Positions 17,914 to 25,907 of a stretch of DNA of 64,000 bases are shown here, one piece after another. The position numbers were made by a program, and so were the translations under genes. Positions within the stretch are counted from its first letter, which is position 1. Every line of letters starts with the position of its first letter. Origin of the DNA: Streptomyces olindensis (lineage in GTDB: Bacteria > Actinomycetota > Actinomycetes > Streptomycetales > Streptomycetaceae); the NCBI GenBank assembly GCA_000696115.1, contig JJOH01000004.1:247540-311539 (forward strand). The letters are read 5' to 3'. The notes below the pieces were generated by a model. It had not been told where the DNA came from, made no database searches, and worked only from the letters and a program-made list of their open reading frames with translations.

Positions 17914-18495
17914 ATGCGCGGAGGACATGGACTGGCCCGGGTGGCCGTCGTCGTACGGGCGGGTGCCGCACCGTTGTGGTGGCTGGGAGTGCCGGCGGCC
18001 GGCATCGGCCTGCTGCCCGAAGGACTCACCGGCCGCCGCATCGGGGTGCTGACGGGAGCGGCCCTCTTCCTCCTGGCGGCGGCCGTGGTGGGCGCCGCAA
18101 GGAGGAAGCGCTACACGGCCCTGGCCGCCTCGGCCGCCCGGGCCGGCAAGCACGACGTGCTCCAGGACCGCGCGGTCACGGCACGCAACTGGCGCCGCGC
18201 CCACCGCTGGTGGCTCCTGCTGGCCTTCCTGGCCGCCCTGGGCACCTCCTTCGCGCTGCCGGCCGCGGGCGGCATGCTGCTGGCCGGCTGGGGAGCGGGC
18301 CTGTGGCTGAAGGCGGCGTGGCTGGGCCGCCGCGAGCGTGCGGACGAGGTGCTGCTGTGGGTCCGCGTGGACTGGCTGCGCGCGGGCGTGGCCCGTCCGA
18401 CGGGCAAGCAGGTCAAGGCGTTCCGCAGCACGGGCATCGCGGCGGGCGACGCGGCCCCCGGCGGAACGCGGCGGAGGACACCGGCCCTCGTCTGA
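17914..18495 (+). CDS. Integral membrane hypothetical protein
   Basis: 193 residues from the ATG at 17914, with GGAGG about nine bases upstream. Four hydrophobic segments are visible: VVVRAGAAPLWWLGVPAAGIGLL, IGVLTGAALFLLAAAVVGAA, WWLLLAFLAALGTSFALP and GMLLAGWGAGLWLKAAWLG. A basic loop (ARRKRYTALAASAARAGKHDVLQ) sits between segments two and three, and the C-terminal 40 residues are soluble and basic. I do not recognise the family. It ends in the repeat element at 18501-18534, which may serve as its terminator. Confidence 0.65.
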   Translation: MRGGHGLARVAVVVRAGAAPLWWLGVPAAGIGLLPEGLTGRRIGVLTGAALFLLAAAVVGAARRKRYTALAASAARAGKHDVLQDRAVTARNWRRAHRWWLLLAFLAALGTSFALPAAGGMLLAGWGAGLWLKAAWLGRRERADEVLLWVRVDWLRAGVARPTGKQVKAFRSTGIAAGDAAPGGTRRRTPALV

Positions 18496-18500
18496 CCCCC

Positions 18501-18534
18501 TGGGGGCGCGGGGAACCGCGCGACCGGCCACCAC
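18501..18534 (+). repeat. Copy 2 of a Streptomyces intergenic GC-rich repeat
   Basis: Contains GGGGCGCGGGGAACCGCGCG followed by ACCGGCCACCACG, the plus-strand counterpart of the element at 9241-9276. The arms GCGCGG and CCGCGC allow a stem. It also lies between two convergent genes. Confidence 0.7.
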
Positions 18535-18586
18535 GAGGCCCGCACCCCGCGCCCCACGGCACCCCTCACGGCGACCACGGCCCCCC

Positions 18587-19948
18587 TCACGGCGATCCCG
18601 TCAGCCCGTCCGCCCGCGCCCCGCCGGACTCGGCGACGACCTCCGCCACGGTCTGCGCCTGCCGCACCACGGCGAACCGCCCCCCGGGCCAGAACCCGTA
18701 CACCGCGGGCCGCACCAGCGAGTTGTACGCGTAGTGATGCGCGAAGTAGTACGCCCCCGTGTCCAGCGCCGCCGCGTAGTCCCCCTGCTCCAGCAGCGGC
18801 ATGGACCGCCCTTCCGCCAGCAGGTCCCCGGCGAAGCACGCCGGCCCCGCCACGTCCTGCACCACGACGGGCCCGTCCTTCACCCGCCCCTTCGCGTCGT
18901 ACGCAGCGATCCGCAACGGCCAGCTCCCCGGCGCGTACACGGTCCGCGCGGCCACCTGCACCCCGGCGTGCGTCACCGCGACCGCCCGCCCGCCGGAGGT
19001 CTTCGCGTACTCGACCCGCGCCACCACCGTCCCGTGCTTCGCCAGCAGGGACCGCCCGAACTCGGTGACCAGCCCGTACCGCCCGTCGAACAGCCCCGGC
19101 ACCGCCTCGGCCAGCATCCGCGCGTACTGCGCGTACGTCGGTGTCGTCGCGTCCGACGCGAAGTTCACGGGCAGTCCGCCGCCGATGTCGAGCGTGTCGA
19201 CCTGCTGCCGCCCGGCCCGCCGGTTGATCTCCTCGGCGAGCCCGTACGTCTCCGTCACGCCTTGCACCATCAGCGACAGCGGGATCCCCTGGGAGCCCGT
19301 GTGCGCGTGCAGCCGGGTCAGCCACGGCCGGTCCAGATACGCCTGCACCACCCACTCCCGGGCCCCCTCGTCGCGCAGCGCCACCCCGAACTTCGAGGTG
19401 GCCGTCGCCGTCGACAGCGCCTCGATGGAGCCCCCGCCGACCTGCGGGTTCACCCGGATGCCCAGGGGTGAGCGGCTGGTCCGCGACCGCATCAGCGCGT
19501 CGAGGCGCGCCAGCTCCTGCGGATTGTCCGCGTTGACGGCGATGCCCAGGGACAGTGCCTCGCGCAGCTCGGCCGGCGTCTTCGCCGGTGAGTCGAGCAC
19601 CGTCCGCTCCGCCGGCAGCCCGGCCGCCCGGGCCAGCGCCAGTTCGCCCGGACTCGCGACCTCCGCGCCGATGCCCTCCTGGTGCAGCAGCCGCAGCACC
19701 GGTACCAGCGGGGTCGCCTTCACCGCGAAGGCGTGCAGCACGGGAGTGCCCGGTGCCGTCACGGCGTCGAACGCCGCCCGCAGCTGTGCCGCCGACTCCC
19801 GGATGCCGGTGACGTCCAGCAGCCCGACGATGGGGCTGTCGGGCCCGAGCAGCCCCTGCTCCACGGCGGCCCGCACCGCCTCGTCCCGCCGGGCCGCCCG
19901 ACCGGCTGCAAAGTCGCGTGCCTCTTCTTCCGCGAAGTGTGCGCCCAT
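18587..19948 (-). CDS. Fold-III PLP decarboxylase (diaminopimelate/ornithine decarboxylase-like)
   Basis: 453 residues from the ATG at 19948, the first start that leads into conserved sequence; no clear ribosome site. It has the alanine-racemase/decarboxylase fold: PLP lysine in LHAFAVKATPLVP, LDSPAKTPAELREAL, HTGSQGIPLS, the glycine loop LDIGGGLPVNF, the EFGRSLLAKHG segment and the dimer-interface motif GPACFAGDLL followed by DTGAYYFAHHYAYNSLVRPAVY. In canonical DAP decarboxylases the active-site cysteine is followed by Glu (CES); here it is Cys-Phe, so the substrate side-chain carboxylate or amine is probably read differently. Calling it a type III PLP amino-acid decarboxylase is safe; the amino acid is unknown. 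Confidence 0.8.
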   Translation of the reverse strand: MGAHFAEEEARDFAAGRAARRDEAVRAAVEQGLLGPDSPIVGLLDVTGIRESAAQLRAAFDAVTAPGTPVLHAFAVKATPLVPVLRLLHQEGIGAEVASPGELALARAAGLPAERTVLDSPAKTPAELREALSLGIAVNADNPQELARLDALMRSRTSRSPLGIRVNPQVGGGSIEALSTATATSKFGVALRDEGAREWVVQAYLDRPWLTRLHAHTGSQGIPLSLMVQGVTETYGLAEEINRRAGRQQVDTLDIGGGLPVNFASDATTPTYAQYARMLAEAVPGLFDGRYGLVTEFGRSLLAKHGTVVARVEYAKTSGGRAVAVTHAGVQVAARTVYAPGSWPLRIAAYDAKGRVKDGPVVVQDVAGPACFAGDLLAEGRSMPLLEQGDYAAALDTGAYYFAHHYAYNSLVRPAVYGFWPGGRFAVVRQAQTVAEVVAESGGARADGLTGSP

Positions 19949-19996
19949 GCGTCCAGCCAAACACCCACGGCACCGCCGCGCCGACCCCCGGACGTA

Positions 19997-20025
19997 TTGA
20001 CTAGCACTATTCAGACGACCAGGAT
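19997..20025 (+). promoter_or_regulatory. Candidate hut operon promoter with overlapping dyad
   Basis: TTGACT (19997-20002) is separated by 17 bases from CAGGAT (20020-20025), a reasonable vegetative promoter, about 60 bases before hutU. A near-palindrome TGACTA-GCAC-TATTCA (19998-20013) overlaps the -35, which is where a repressor would be expected to bind. Confidence 0.45.
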
Positions 20026-20083
20026 GTGAATAACCGCAGCAACAACCCGCCGGGAGCACCACGCACCCACCAGGAGGCAGACC

Positions 20084-21748
20084 ATGTCCGGACCCCGCCC
20101 CGTCCGAGCGCCGCGCGGCACGGAACCGAGCGCCCTCGGATGGCAGCAGGAAGCCGCCCTGCGGATGCTGCAGAACAACCTCGACCCGGAGGTCGCCGAG
20201 CACCCCGACCAGCTCGTCGTCTACGGCGGCACCGGCAAGGCGGCCCGGGACTGGCGCTCCTTCGACGCGATGGTGCGCACGCTCAAGGGCCTGAAGCAGG
20301 ACGAGACCATGCTGGTCCAGTCCGGCCGCCCGGTCGGCGTCATGCAGACCCACGAGTGGGCCCCGCGCGTCCTCATCGCCAACTCCAACCTCGTCGGCGA
20401 CTGGGCCACCTGGGAGGAGTTCCGCCGGCTCGAACAGCTCGGCCTGACCATGTACGGCCAGATGACCGCCGGCTCCTGGATCTACATCGGCACCCAGGGC
20501 ATCCTCCAGGGCACCTACGAGACCTTCGCCGCCGTCGCCGCGAAGAAGTTCGGCGAATCGCTGGCGGGCACGATCACGCTGACCGCCGGCCTCGGCGGCA
20601 TGGGCGGCGCCCAGCCCCTCGCCGTGACCATGAACGACGGCGTCGCCCTGTGCATCGACTGCGACCCGCGCGCCATCGAGCGGCGCATCGAGCACCGCTA
20701 CCTGGACGTGAAGGCCGACAGCCTCGACCACGCGCTCCGGCTGGCGACCGAGGCCCGCGACGCCCGCCGCCCGCTGTCCATCGGCGTCCTCGGCAACGCC
20801 GCCGAACTCGTGCCGCAGCTCCTCGCCATGGGCGCCCCCATCGACATCGTCACCGACCAGACCTCGGCGCACGACCCGCTGTCCTACCTGCCGCTCGGCG
20901 TCGACTTCGACGAGATGGCCTCCTACGCCGCCAAGGACCCGGCCGGCTTCACCACCCGGGCCCGCGAGTCCATGGCCCGGCACGTCGAGGCCATGGTCGG
21001 CTTCCTGGACGTCGGCGCGGAGGTCTTCGACTACGGCAACTCCATCCGCGGCGAGGCCAAGCTCGCCGGATACGACCGGGCCTTCGCCTTCCCCGGCTTC
21101 GTCCCCGCCTACATCCGCCCGCTGTTCTGCGAGGGCAAGGGCCCCTTCCGCTGGGCGGCCCTCTCGGGCGACCCGGCCGACATCGCCAAGACGGACAAGG
21201 CGATCCTCGACCTCTTCCCGGAGAACGAGTCCCTGGCCCGCTGGATCAAGATGGCCGGGGAGCGGGTGCACTTCCAGGGCCTGCCCGCCCGCATCTGCTG
21301 GCTCGGCTACGGCGAGCGGGACAAGGCCGGCGAGCGGTTCAACGACATGGTCGCGAGCGGGGAGCTGGCCGCCCCGGTCGTCATCGGCCGCGACCATCTC
21401 GACTGCGGCTCCGTCGCGTCCCCCTACCGGGAGACCGAGGCCATGCTCGACGGCTCCGACGCGATCGCCGACTGGCCGCTGCTGAACGCCATGGTGAATG
21501 TGGCGTCCGGCGCCTCCTGGGTGTCCATCCACCACGGCGGCGGCGTCGGCATGGGCCGGTCGATCCACGCCGGGCAGGTGACGGTCGCCGACGGCACCCC
21601 GCTCGCCGGGGAGAAGATCCGCCGCGTCCTCACCAACGACCCCGGCATGGGCGTCATCCGGCACGTCGACGCCGGGTACGACATCGCCGAGTCGGTCGCC
21701 GGCGAGCGCGGTGTCCGGGTCCCGATGCGCGAGGGTGACGAGGCGTGA
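20084..21748 (+). CDS. hutU: Urocanate hydratase
   Basis: 554 residues, ATG at 20084 with CAGGAGG seven bases upstream; the length equals known urocanases. It adds water to urocanate with a tightly bound NAD+ used as an electrophile, giving imidazolonepropionate, step two of histidine breakdown. Conserved features include [35 protein letters not shown], the NAD-binding glycine run [24 protein letters not shown], the active-site region [13 protein letters not shown] and [19 protein letters not shown]. It overlaps the next gene by four bases (GTGA). Histidine ammonia-lyase (hutH), which would supply urocanate, is not in the window. Confidence 0.97.
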   Translation: MSGPRPVRAPRGTEPSALGWQQEAALRMLQNNLDPEVAEHPDQLVVYGGTGKAARDWRSFDAMVRTLKGLKQDETMLVQSGRPVGVMQTHEWAPRVLIANSNLVGDWATWEEFRRLEQLGLTMYGQMTAGSWIYIGTQGILQGTYETFAAVAAKKFGESLAGTITLTAGLGGMGGAQPLAVTMNDGVALCIDCDPRAIERRIEHRYLDVKADSLDHALRLATEARDARRPLSIGVLGNAAELVPQLLAMGAPIDIVTDQTSAHDPLSYLPLGVDFDEMASYAAKDPAGFTTRARESMARHVEAMVGFLDVGAEVFDYGNSIRGEAKLAGYDRAFAFPGFVPAYIRPLFCEGKGPFRWAALSGDPADIAKTDKAILDLFPENESLARWIKMAGERVHFQGLPARICWLGYGERDKAGERFNDMVASGELAAPVVIGRDHLDCGSVASPYRETEAMLDGSDAIADWPLLNAMVNVASGASWVSIHHGGGVGMGRSIHAGQVTVADGTPLAGEKIRRVLTNDPGMGVIRHVDAGYDIAESVAGERGVRVPMREGDEA

Positions 21749-22962
21749 CCTTCCACAGCATGTGGGCGGAGCTGCTGCCGATCGGCCGGAGCTCCGCCTC
21801 CGGCGGCTACCGCCGCTTCGCCTGGACCGGCGCCGACCGGGACTGCCGGGCCTGGTTCGAGGAGCAGGCCACGGCACGCGGGCTGACGTACGAGGTCGAC
21901 CGGAACGGCAACCAGTGGGCCTGGCTCGGGGACCCCGCCCGGGGCGACGCCGTCGTCACCGGGTCGCACCTCGACTCCGTACCGGACGGCGGCGCCTTCG
22001 ACGGGCCCCTCGGAGTGGTGTCCGCCTTCGCCGCGCTGGACGAACTGCGCGACCGGGACGCGCGGATCACCCGCCCCCTCGGCATCGTGAACTTCGGCGA
22101 CGAGGAGGGCGCCCGGTTCGGCCTCGCCTGCGTCGGGTCCCGGCTCACCGCCGGGCAGCTCACCGTCGCGGACGCCCACCGGCTGACCGACGGGGACGGG
22201 ATCACCCTGCCCCGGGCCATGGAGGCCGCCGGACACGACCCGGACGCCATCGGGCCCGACCCCGAACGGCTCGCCCGCATCGGCGCCTTCGTCGAACTGC
22301 ACGTCGAGCAGGGCCGGGCTCTGGACCTGTCCGGCGACCGGGTCGGCATCGCCAGCGCCATCTGGCCGCACGGCCGCTGGCGGTTCGACTTCCGGGGCGA
22401 GGCCAACCACGCCGGCACCACCCGCCTCGCCGACCGGCGCGACCCCATGCTGTCCTACGCCGAGACCGTCCTCGCGGCCCGCCGGGAGGCCGAACTCGCC
22501 GGGGCCGTCGCCACCTTCGGCAAGATCGCCGTCGAGCCGAACGGCGTCAACGCCATCCCCTCCCTCGTGCGCGGCTGGCTCGACTCGCGCGCCGCCGACC
22601 AGGACAGCCTGGACGCCGTGGTCGCCGGCGTCGAGAAGGCGGCCGGGGAGTACGCCGCCGCCCACGGCGTCGATCTCGCCGTCACCCGGGAGTCCTTCAC
22701 CCCGGTCGTCGAGTTCGACCACGCCCTGCGCGACGAACTCGCCCGCATCCTCGGCACGGACAGCGACCTCAAGGTCCCCGTCCTCGGCACCGGCGCCGGA
22801 CACGACGCCGGGATCCTGTCCGGGAGCATCCCGACCGCCATGCTGTTCGTGCGCAACCCCACGGGCGTCTCGCACTCCCCGGCCGAATCCGCGACCGAGG
22901 ACGACTGCGTGGCCGGAGTGCTCGCCCTCGCCGACGTACTGGAAGGACTGGCGTGCAGGTGA
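21745..22962 (+). CDS. M20-family amidohydrolase in the hut operon (allantoate amidohydrolase-like)
   Basis: 405 residues from a GTG at 21745 that overlaps the hutU stop, implying translational coupling. All M20 binuclear metal ligands are present: [35 protein letters not shown] and the terminal GVSHSPAE; the dimerisation-domain Arg/Asn motif [13 protein letters not shown] is also intact. The family includes allantoate amidohydrolase, ureidoglycolase and N-carbamoyl-amino-acid hydrolases, which cut C-N bonds in N-acyl or N-carbamoyl amino acids. Position between hutU and hutF makes removal of formyl from N-formylglutamate, the product of HutF, a likely role; S. coelicolor is reported to use that route. 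The allantoin-type name is a family label only. Confidence 0.85.
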   Translation: MTFHSMWAELLPIGRSSASGGYRRFAWTGADRDCRAWFEEQATARGLTYEVDRNGNQWAWLGDPARGDAVVTGSHLDSVPDGGAFDGPLGVVSAFAALDELRDRDARITRPLGIVNFGDEEGARFGLACVGSRLTAGQLTVADAHRLTDGDGITLPRAMEAAGHDPDAIGPDPERLARIGAFVELHVEQGRALDLSGDRVGIASAIWPHGRWRFDFRGEANHAGTTRLADRRDPMLSYAETVLAARREAELAGAVATFGKIAVEPNGVNAIPSLVRGWLDSRAADQDSLDAVVAGVEKAAGEYAAAHGVDLAVTRESFTPVVEFDHALRDELARILGTDSDLKVPVLGTGAGHDAGILSGSIPTAMLFVRNPTGVSHSPAESATEDDCVAGVLALADVLEGLACR

Positions 22963-24293
22963 CGCAGACGTACTGGCTGGAGCACGCCTGGCTCGACACC
23001 CACGTCGAACCGGGCGTCGCCCTCGACGTGGGGGACGGGCGCGTCACCGCCGTCCGGACCGAGGTCACCGCCCCGCCACCCGGCGCCGAGATCCTCCGCG
23101 GACTCACCCTGCCCGGCCTGGCCAACGCCCACAGCCACGCCTTCCACCGCGCCCTGCGCGGCACCGCCCAGGTCGGCTCCGGCACCTTCTGGACCTGGCG
23201 CGAGGTCATGTACTCCGTCGCCGACCGGCTGACCCCGGACACCTACCACGCCCTCGCCCGGGCCGTGTACGCCGAGATGGCCCTGGCCGGCATCACGGCC
23301 GTCGGCGAGTTCCACTACGTCCACCACGCCCCCGGCGGCACCCCCTACGCCGACCCCAACGCGATGGGCGAGGCCCTCGTCGCGGCCGCCGCCGAAGCCG
23401 GCATCCGCATCACCCTCCTCGACACCGCCTACCTCTCCTCCGGCTTCGGACAACCGCCCACCGCCCACCAGCTCCGCTTCTCCGACGGCACCGCGGACGC
23501 CTGGGCCGAACGCTGTTCAGTTCTCAAGGAACGCGATCACGCGCGGATCGGAGCGGCGATCCACTCCGTACGGGCCGTGCCCGCGGAGCAGCTGGCGACC
23601 GTGGCGCGCTGGGCCGAGGAGCGGCGGGCCCCGCTCCATGTGCACCTGTCCGAGCAGACCGCCGAGAACGACGCCTGCCGGGAAACCCACGCGTGCACCC
23701 CGACCCAGCTCCTCGCGCTGCACGGCGTGCTCGGCCCGCGCACCACCGGCGTCCACAACACCCACCTCACCGCCGAGGACATCTCCCTCATCGGCTCCAG
23801 CGGCACCGGCACCTGCATGTGCCCGACGACCGAACGGGACCTGGCCGACGGCATCGGACCCGCCGTCGCCCTGCAGAACGAGGGCTCCCCGCTCTGTCTC
23901 GGCTCCGACAGCCACGCCGTGATCGACCTGCTCGAGGAGGCGCGGGCGATGGAGCTGAACGAGCGGCTGCGCACCCGCACGCGCGGTCACTGGACGGCGG
24001 CGGCCCTCCTGCGGGCGGCCTCCGCCGACGGCCACGCCGCCCTCGGCTGGGACGACGCGGGCACCCTGGAGCCCGGCGCGCGCGCCGACTTCACGACGAT
24101 CGCCCTCGACTCGGTCAGGACGGCAGGGCCGCTTCCGCGGCTCGGGGCCGAGACGGCCGTATTCGCCGCGTCGGCAGCAGACGTGTCGCATACGGTCGTG
24201 GCAGGTCGGCACGTCGTACGGGACGGGGTCCACCGCCTCGTCCCCGATGTGCCGCGAGCCCTCGCGGACGCCGTCGCAGCCCTGCGCGGCTGA
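22953..24293 (+). CDS. hutF: Formimidoylglutamate deiminase
   Basis: 446 residues from a GTG at 22953 (AAGGA five bases upstream); a second GTG at 22959 would give the same four-base GTGA overlap as the previous junction and is nearly as likely. This amidohydrolase-superfamily enzyme hydrolyses N-formimino-L-glutamate to N-formyl-L-glutamate and ammonia. The metal ligands are in [39 protein letters not shown] and [20 protein letters not shown]. The beta-strand [16 protein letters not shown] is characteristic of HutF. Presence of HutF rather than HutG-type formiminoglutamase or a formiminotransferase defines the branch of the pathway. hutI follows after 71 bases. Confidence 0.92.
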   Translation: MQVTQTYWLEHAWLDTHVEPGVALDVGDGRVTAVRTEVTAPPPGAEILRGLTLPGLANAHSHAFHRALRGTAQVGSGTFWTWREVMYSVADRLTPDTYHALARAVYAEMALAGITAVGEFHYVHHAPGGTPYADPNAMGEALVAAAAEAGIRITLLDTAYLSSGFGQPPTAHQLRFSDGTADAWAERCSVLKERDHARIGAAIHSVRAVPAEQLATVARWAEERRAPLHVHLSEQTAENDACRETHACTPTQLLALHGVLGPRTTGVHNTHLTAEDISLIGSSGTGTCMCPTTERDLADGIGPAVALQNEGSPLCLGSDSHAVIDLLEEARAMELNERLRTRTRGHWTAAALLRAASADGHAALGWDDAGTLEPGARADFTTIALDSVRTAGPLPRLGAETAVFAASAADVSHTVVAGRHVVRDGVHRLVPDVPRALADAVAALRG

Positions 24294-24364
24294 CCCCGGG
24301 CCGCGTCTCCGCGCGGCCCGCCCCCGGACCCGACCCCACCGCCGACCAGGCCACCAAGGACGCC

Positions 24365-25579
24365 ATGAGCAACGCGACGACCGTCAGCCCCGCCCACTCC
24401 GCGAGCACCGCAAGCACGCTCATCACCAACATCGCCGCCCTGGTCACCAACGACCCCTCCCTAGGTGACGGTTCCCCCCTCGGACTGGTCCAGGACGCGG
24501 CCGTCGTCATCGAAGGCGACCGCATCGCGTGGACCGGTGATCACAGCAAAGCACCCGCCACTGACAATCGCGTCGACGCCGGCGGCCGGGCCGTCGTCCC
24601 CGGCTTCGTCGACTCCCACTCCCACCTCGTCTTCGCGGGCGACCGGACGCAGGAGTTCAACGCCCGGATGTCGGGACGGCCGTACAGCGCGGGCGGCATC
24701 CGCACCACGGTCGCGGCCACCCGGGCGGCGAGCGACGAGGAACTCGAGGCCAACCTCACCCGTTACCTCGACGAGGCCCTCCGCCAGGGCACCACCACGC
24801 TGGAGACCAAGTCCGGCTACGGCCTGACCGTCGAGGACGAGTCCCGGGCCCTGCGCATCGCCGCCGCCCACACCGACGAGGTCACCTACCTCGGCGCGCA
24901 CATCGTGTCGCCGGACCACGCCGAGGACCCGGCGGCGTACGTCGCCCTCGTCACCGGCGAGATGCTCGACGCCTGCGCCCCGTACGCCCGCTGGATCGAC
25001 GTCTTCTGCGAGCGGGGCGCCTTCGACGGCGACCAGGCCCGCGCGATCCTCACCGCGGGCAAGGCCAAGGGGCTGCACCCGCGCATCCACGCCAACCAGT
25101 TGTCGTACGGCCCCGGCGTGCAACTCGCCGTCGAACTCGACGCGGCAAGCGCCGACCACTGCACCCACCTCACGGACGAGGACGTCGACGCGCTCGCCAA
25201 CAGCGACACCGTCGCCACCCTCCTGCCCGGCGCCGAGTTCTCCACCCGGGCGGAGTGGCCGGACGCCCGCCGTCTGCTCGACGCGGGCGCCACCGTCGCC
25301 CTGTCCACCGACTGCAACCCGGGCTCGTCCTTCACCTCGTCCGTGCCGTTCTGCGTCGCGCTCGCCGTACGGGACATGGGGATGACCCCGGACGAGGCCG
25401 TCTGGTCGGCCACGGCGGGCGGCGCGGCGGCCCTCAGGCGCACCGACATCGGCCGCCTCACCCCGGGCGCCTACGCCGACCTGGCGCTCCTCGACGCCCC
25501 GAGCCACGTGCACCTGGCCTACCGGCCGGGCGTCCCGCTGGTCACCGGCGTGTGGCGGCGTGGCGAGCGGGTGCTCTGA
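24365..25579 (+). CDS. hutI: Imidazolonepropionase
   Basis: 404 residues from the ATG at 24365 with AAGGA at 24356-24360. It opens the ring of 4-imidazolone-5-propionate to give N-formimino-L-glutamate, linking HutU to HutF. Metal and substrate motifs are as expected: [67 protein letters not shown] and [10 protein letters not shown]. Length is standard. It is the last gene of the operon hutU-(M20)-hutF-hutI. No strong terminator follows; a short GTGGGT/ACCCAC-type pairing near 25621-25640 is the only candidate. Confidence 0.95.
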   Translation: MSNATTVSPAHSASTASTLITNIAALVTNDPSLGDGSPLGLVQDAAVVIEGDRIAWTGDHSKAPATDNRVDAGGRAVVPGFVDSHSHLVFAGDRTQEFNARMSGRPYSAGGIRTTVAATRAASDEELEANLTRYLDEALRQGTTTLETKSGYGLTVEDESRALRIAAAHTDEVTYLGAHIVSPDHAEDPAAYVALVTGEMLDACAPYARWIDVFCERGAFDGDQARAILTAGKAKGLHPRIHANQLSYGPGVQLAVELDAASADHCTHLTDEDVDALANSDTVATLLPGAEFSTRAEWPDARRLLDAGATVALSTDCNPGSSFTSSVPFCVALAVRDMGMTPDEAVWSATAGGAAALRRTDIGRLTPGAYADLALLDAPSHVHLAYRPGVPLVTGVWRRGERVL

Positions 25580-25907
25580 CCACCGAACCCGTCCGAAGGT
25601 TGTGCACGTTTTCCATACCGAGTGGGTCACGAACCCACGACAAAGAGGAGTTTACGGTCCGCCACACCAACATCTCCCGCACATAAGGGACTTGACCCCC
25701 CTCGGACCGCAGGCGGAAGATCGCGCTCAGTCGCTCCGCGCACCGTGACCCGTGCGTCGGCCGATGGCGACGAGGGGGGTTTCTTCGCTGTTCCCCCCGA
25801 AACGGGGGGTGTCGTCTGGTGTGCGGACCGTTCGGCGTGTGCCGCGGCGCACCTCGATGACAGCGCTTTCCTCCCCGCCTCACCTTCCGGACGACAGGAG
25901 GAAGCCC
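25580..25907. other. Intergenic region with competing G/C hairpins
   Basis: 328 bases without a credible gene. CCCCCC (25793-25798) can pair either with the upstream GGGGGG (about 25774-25779) or with the downstream GGGGGG (25804-25809; stem CCCCCCG-AAA-CGGGGGG). The two structures exclude each other and sit about 100 bases before the start of the next gene. No promoter elements stand out. Confidence 0.4.

Noticed and set aside
22953..24293. Annotating this gene as atrazine chlorohydrolase or guanine deaminase
   Set aside because: Those share the amidohydrolase fold, but operon context with hutU and hutI and the HutF-like motifs favour formimidoylglutamate deiminase.
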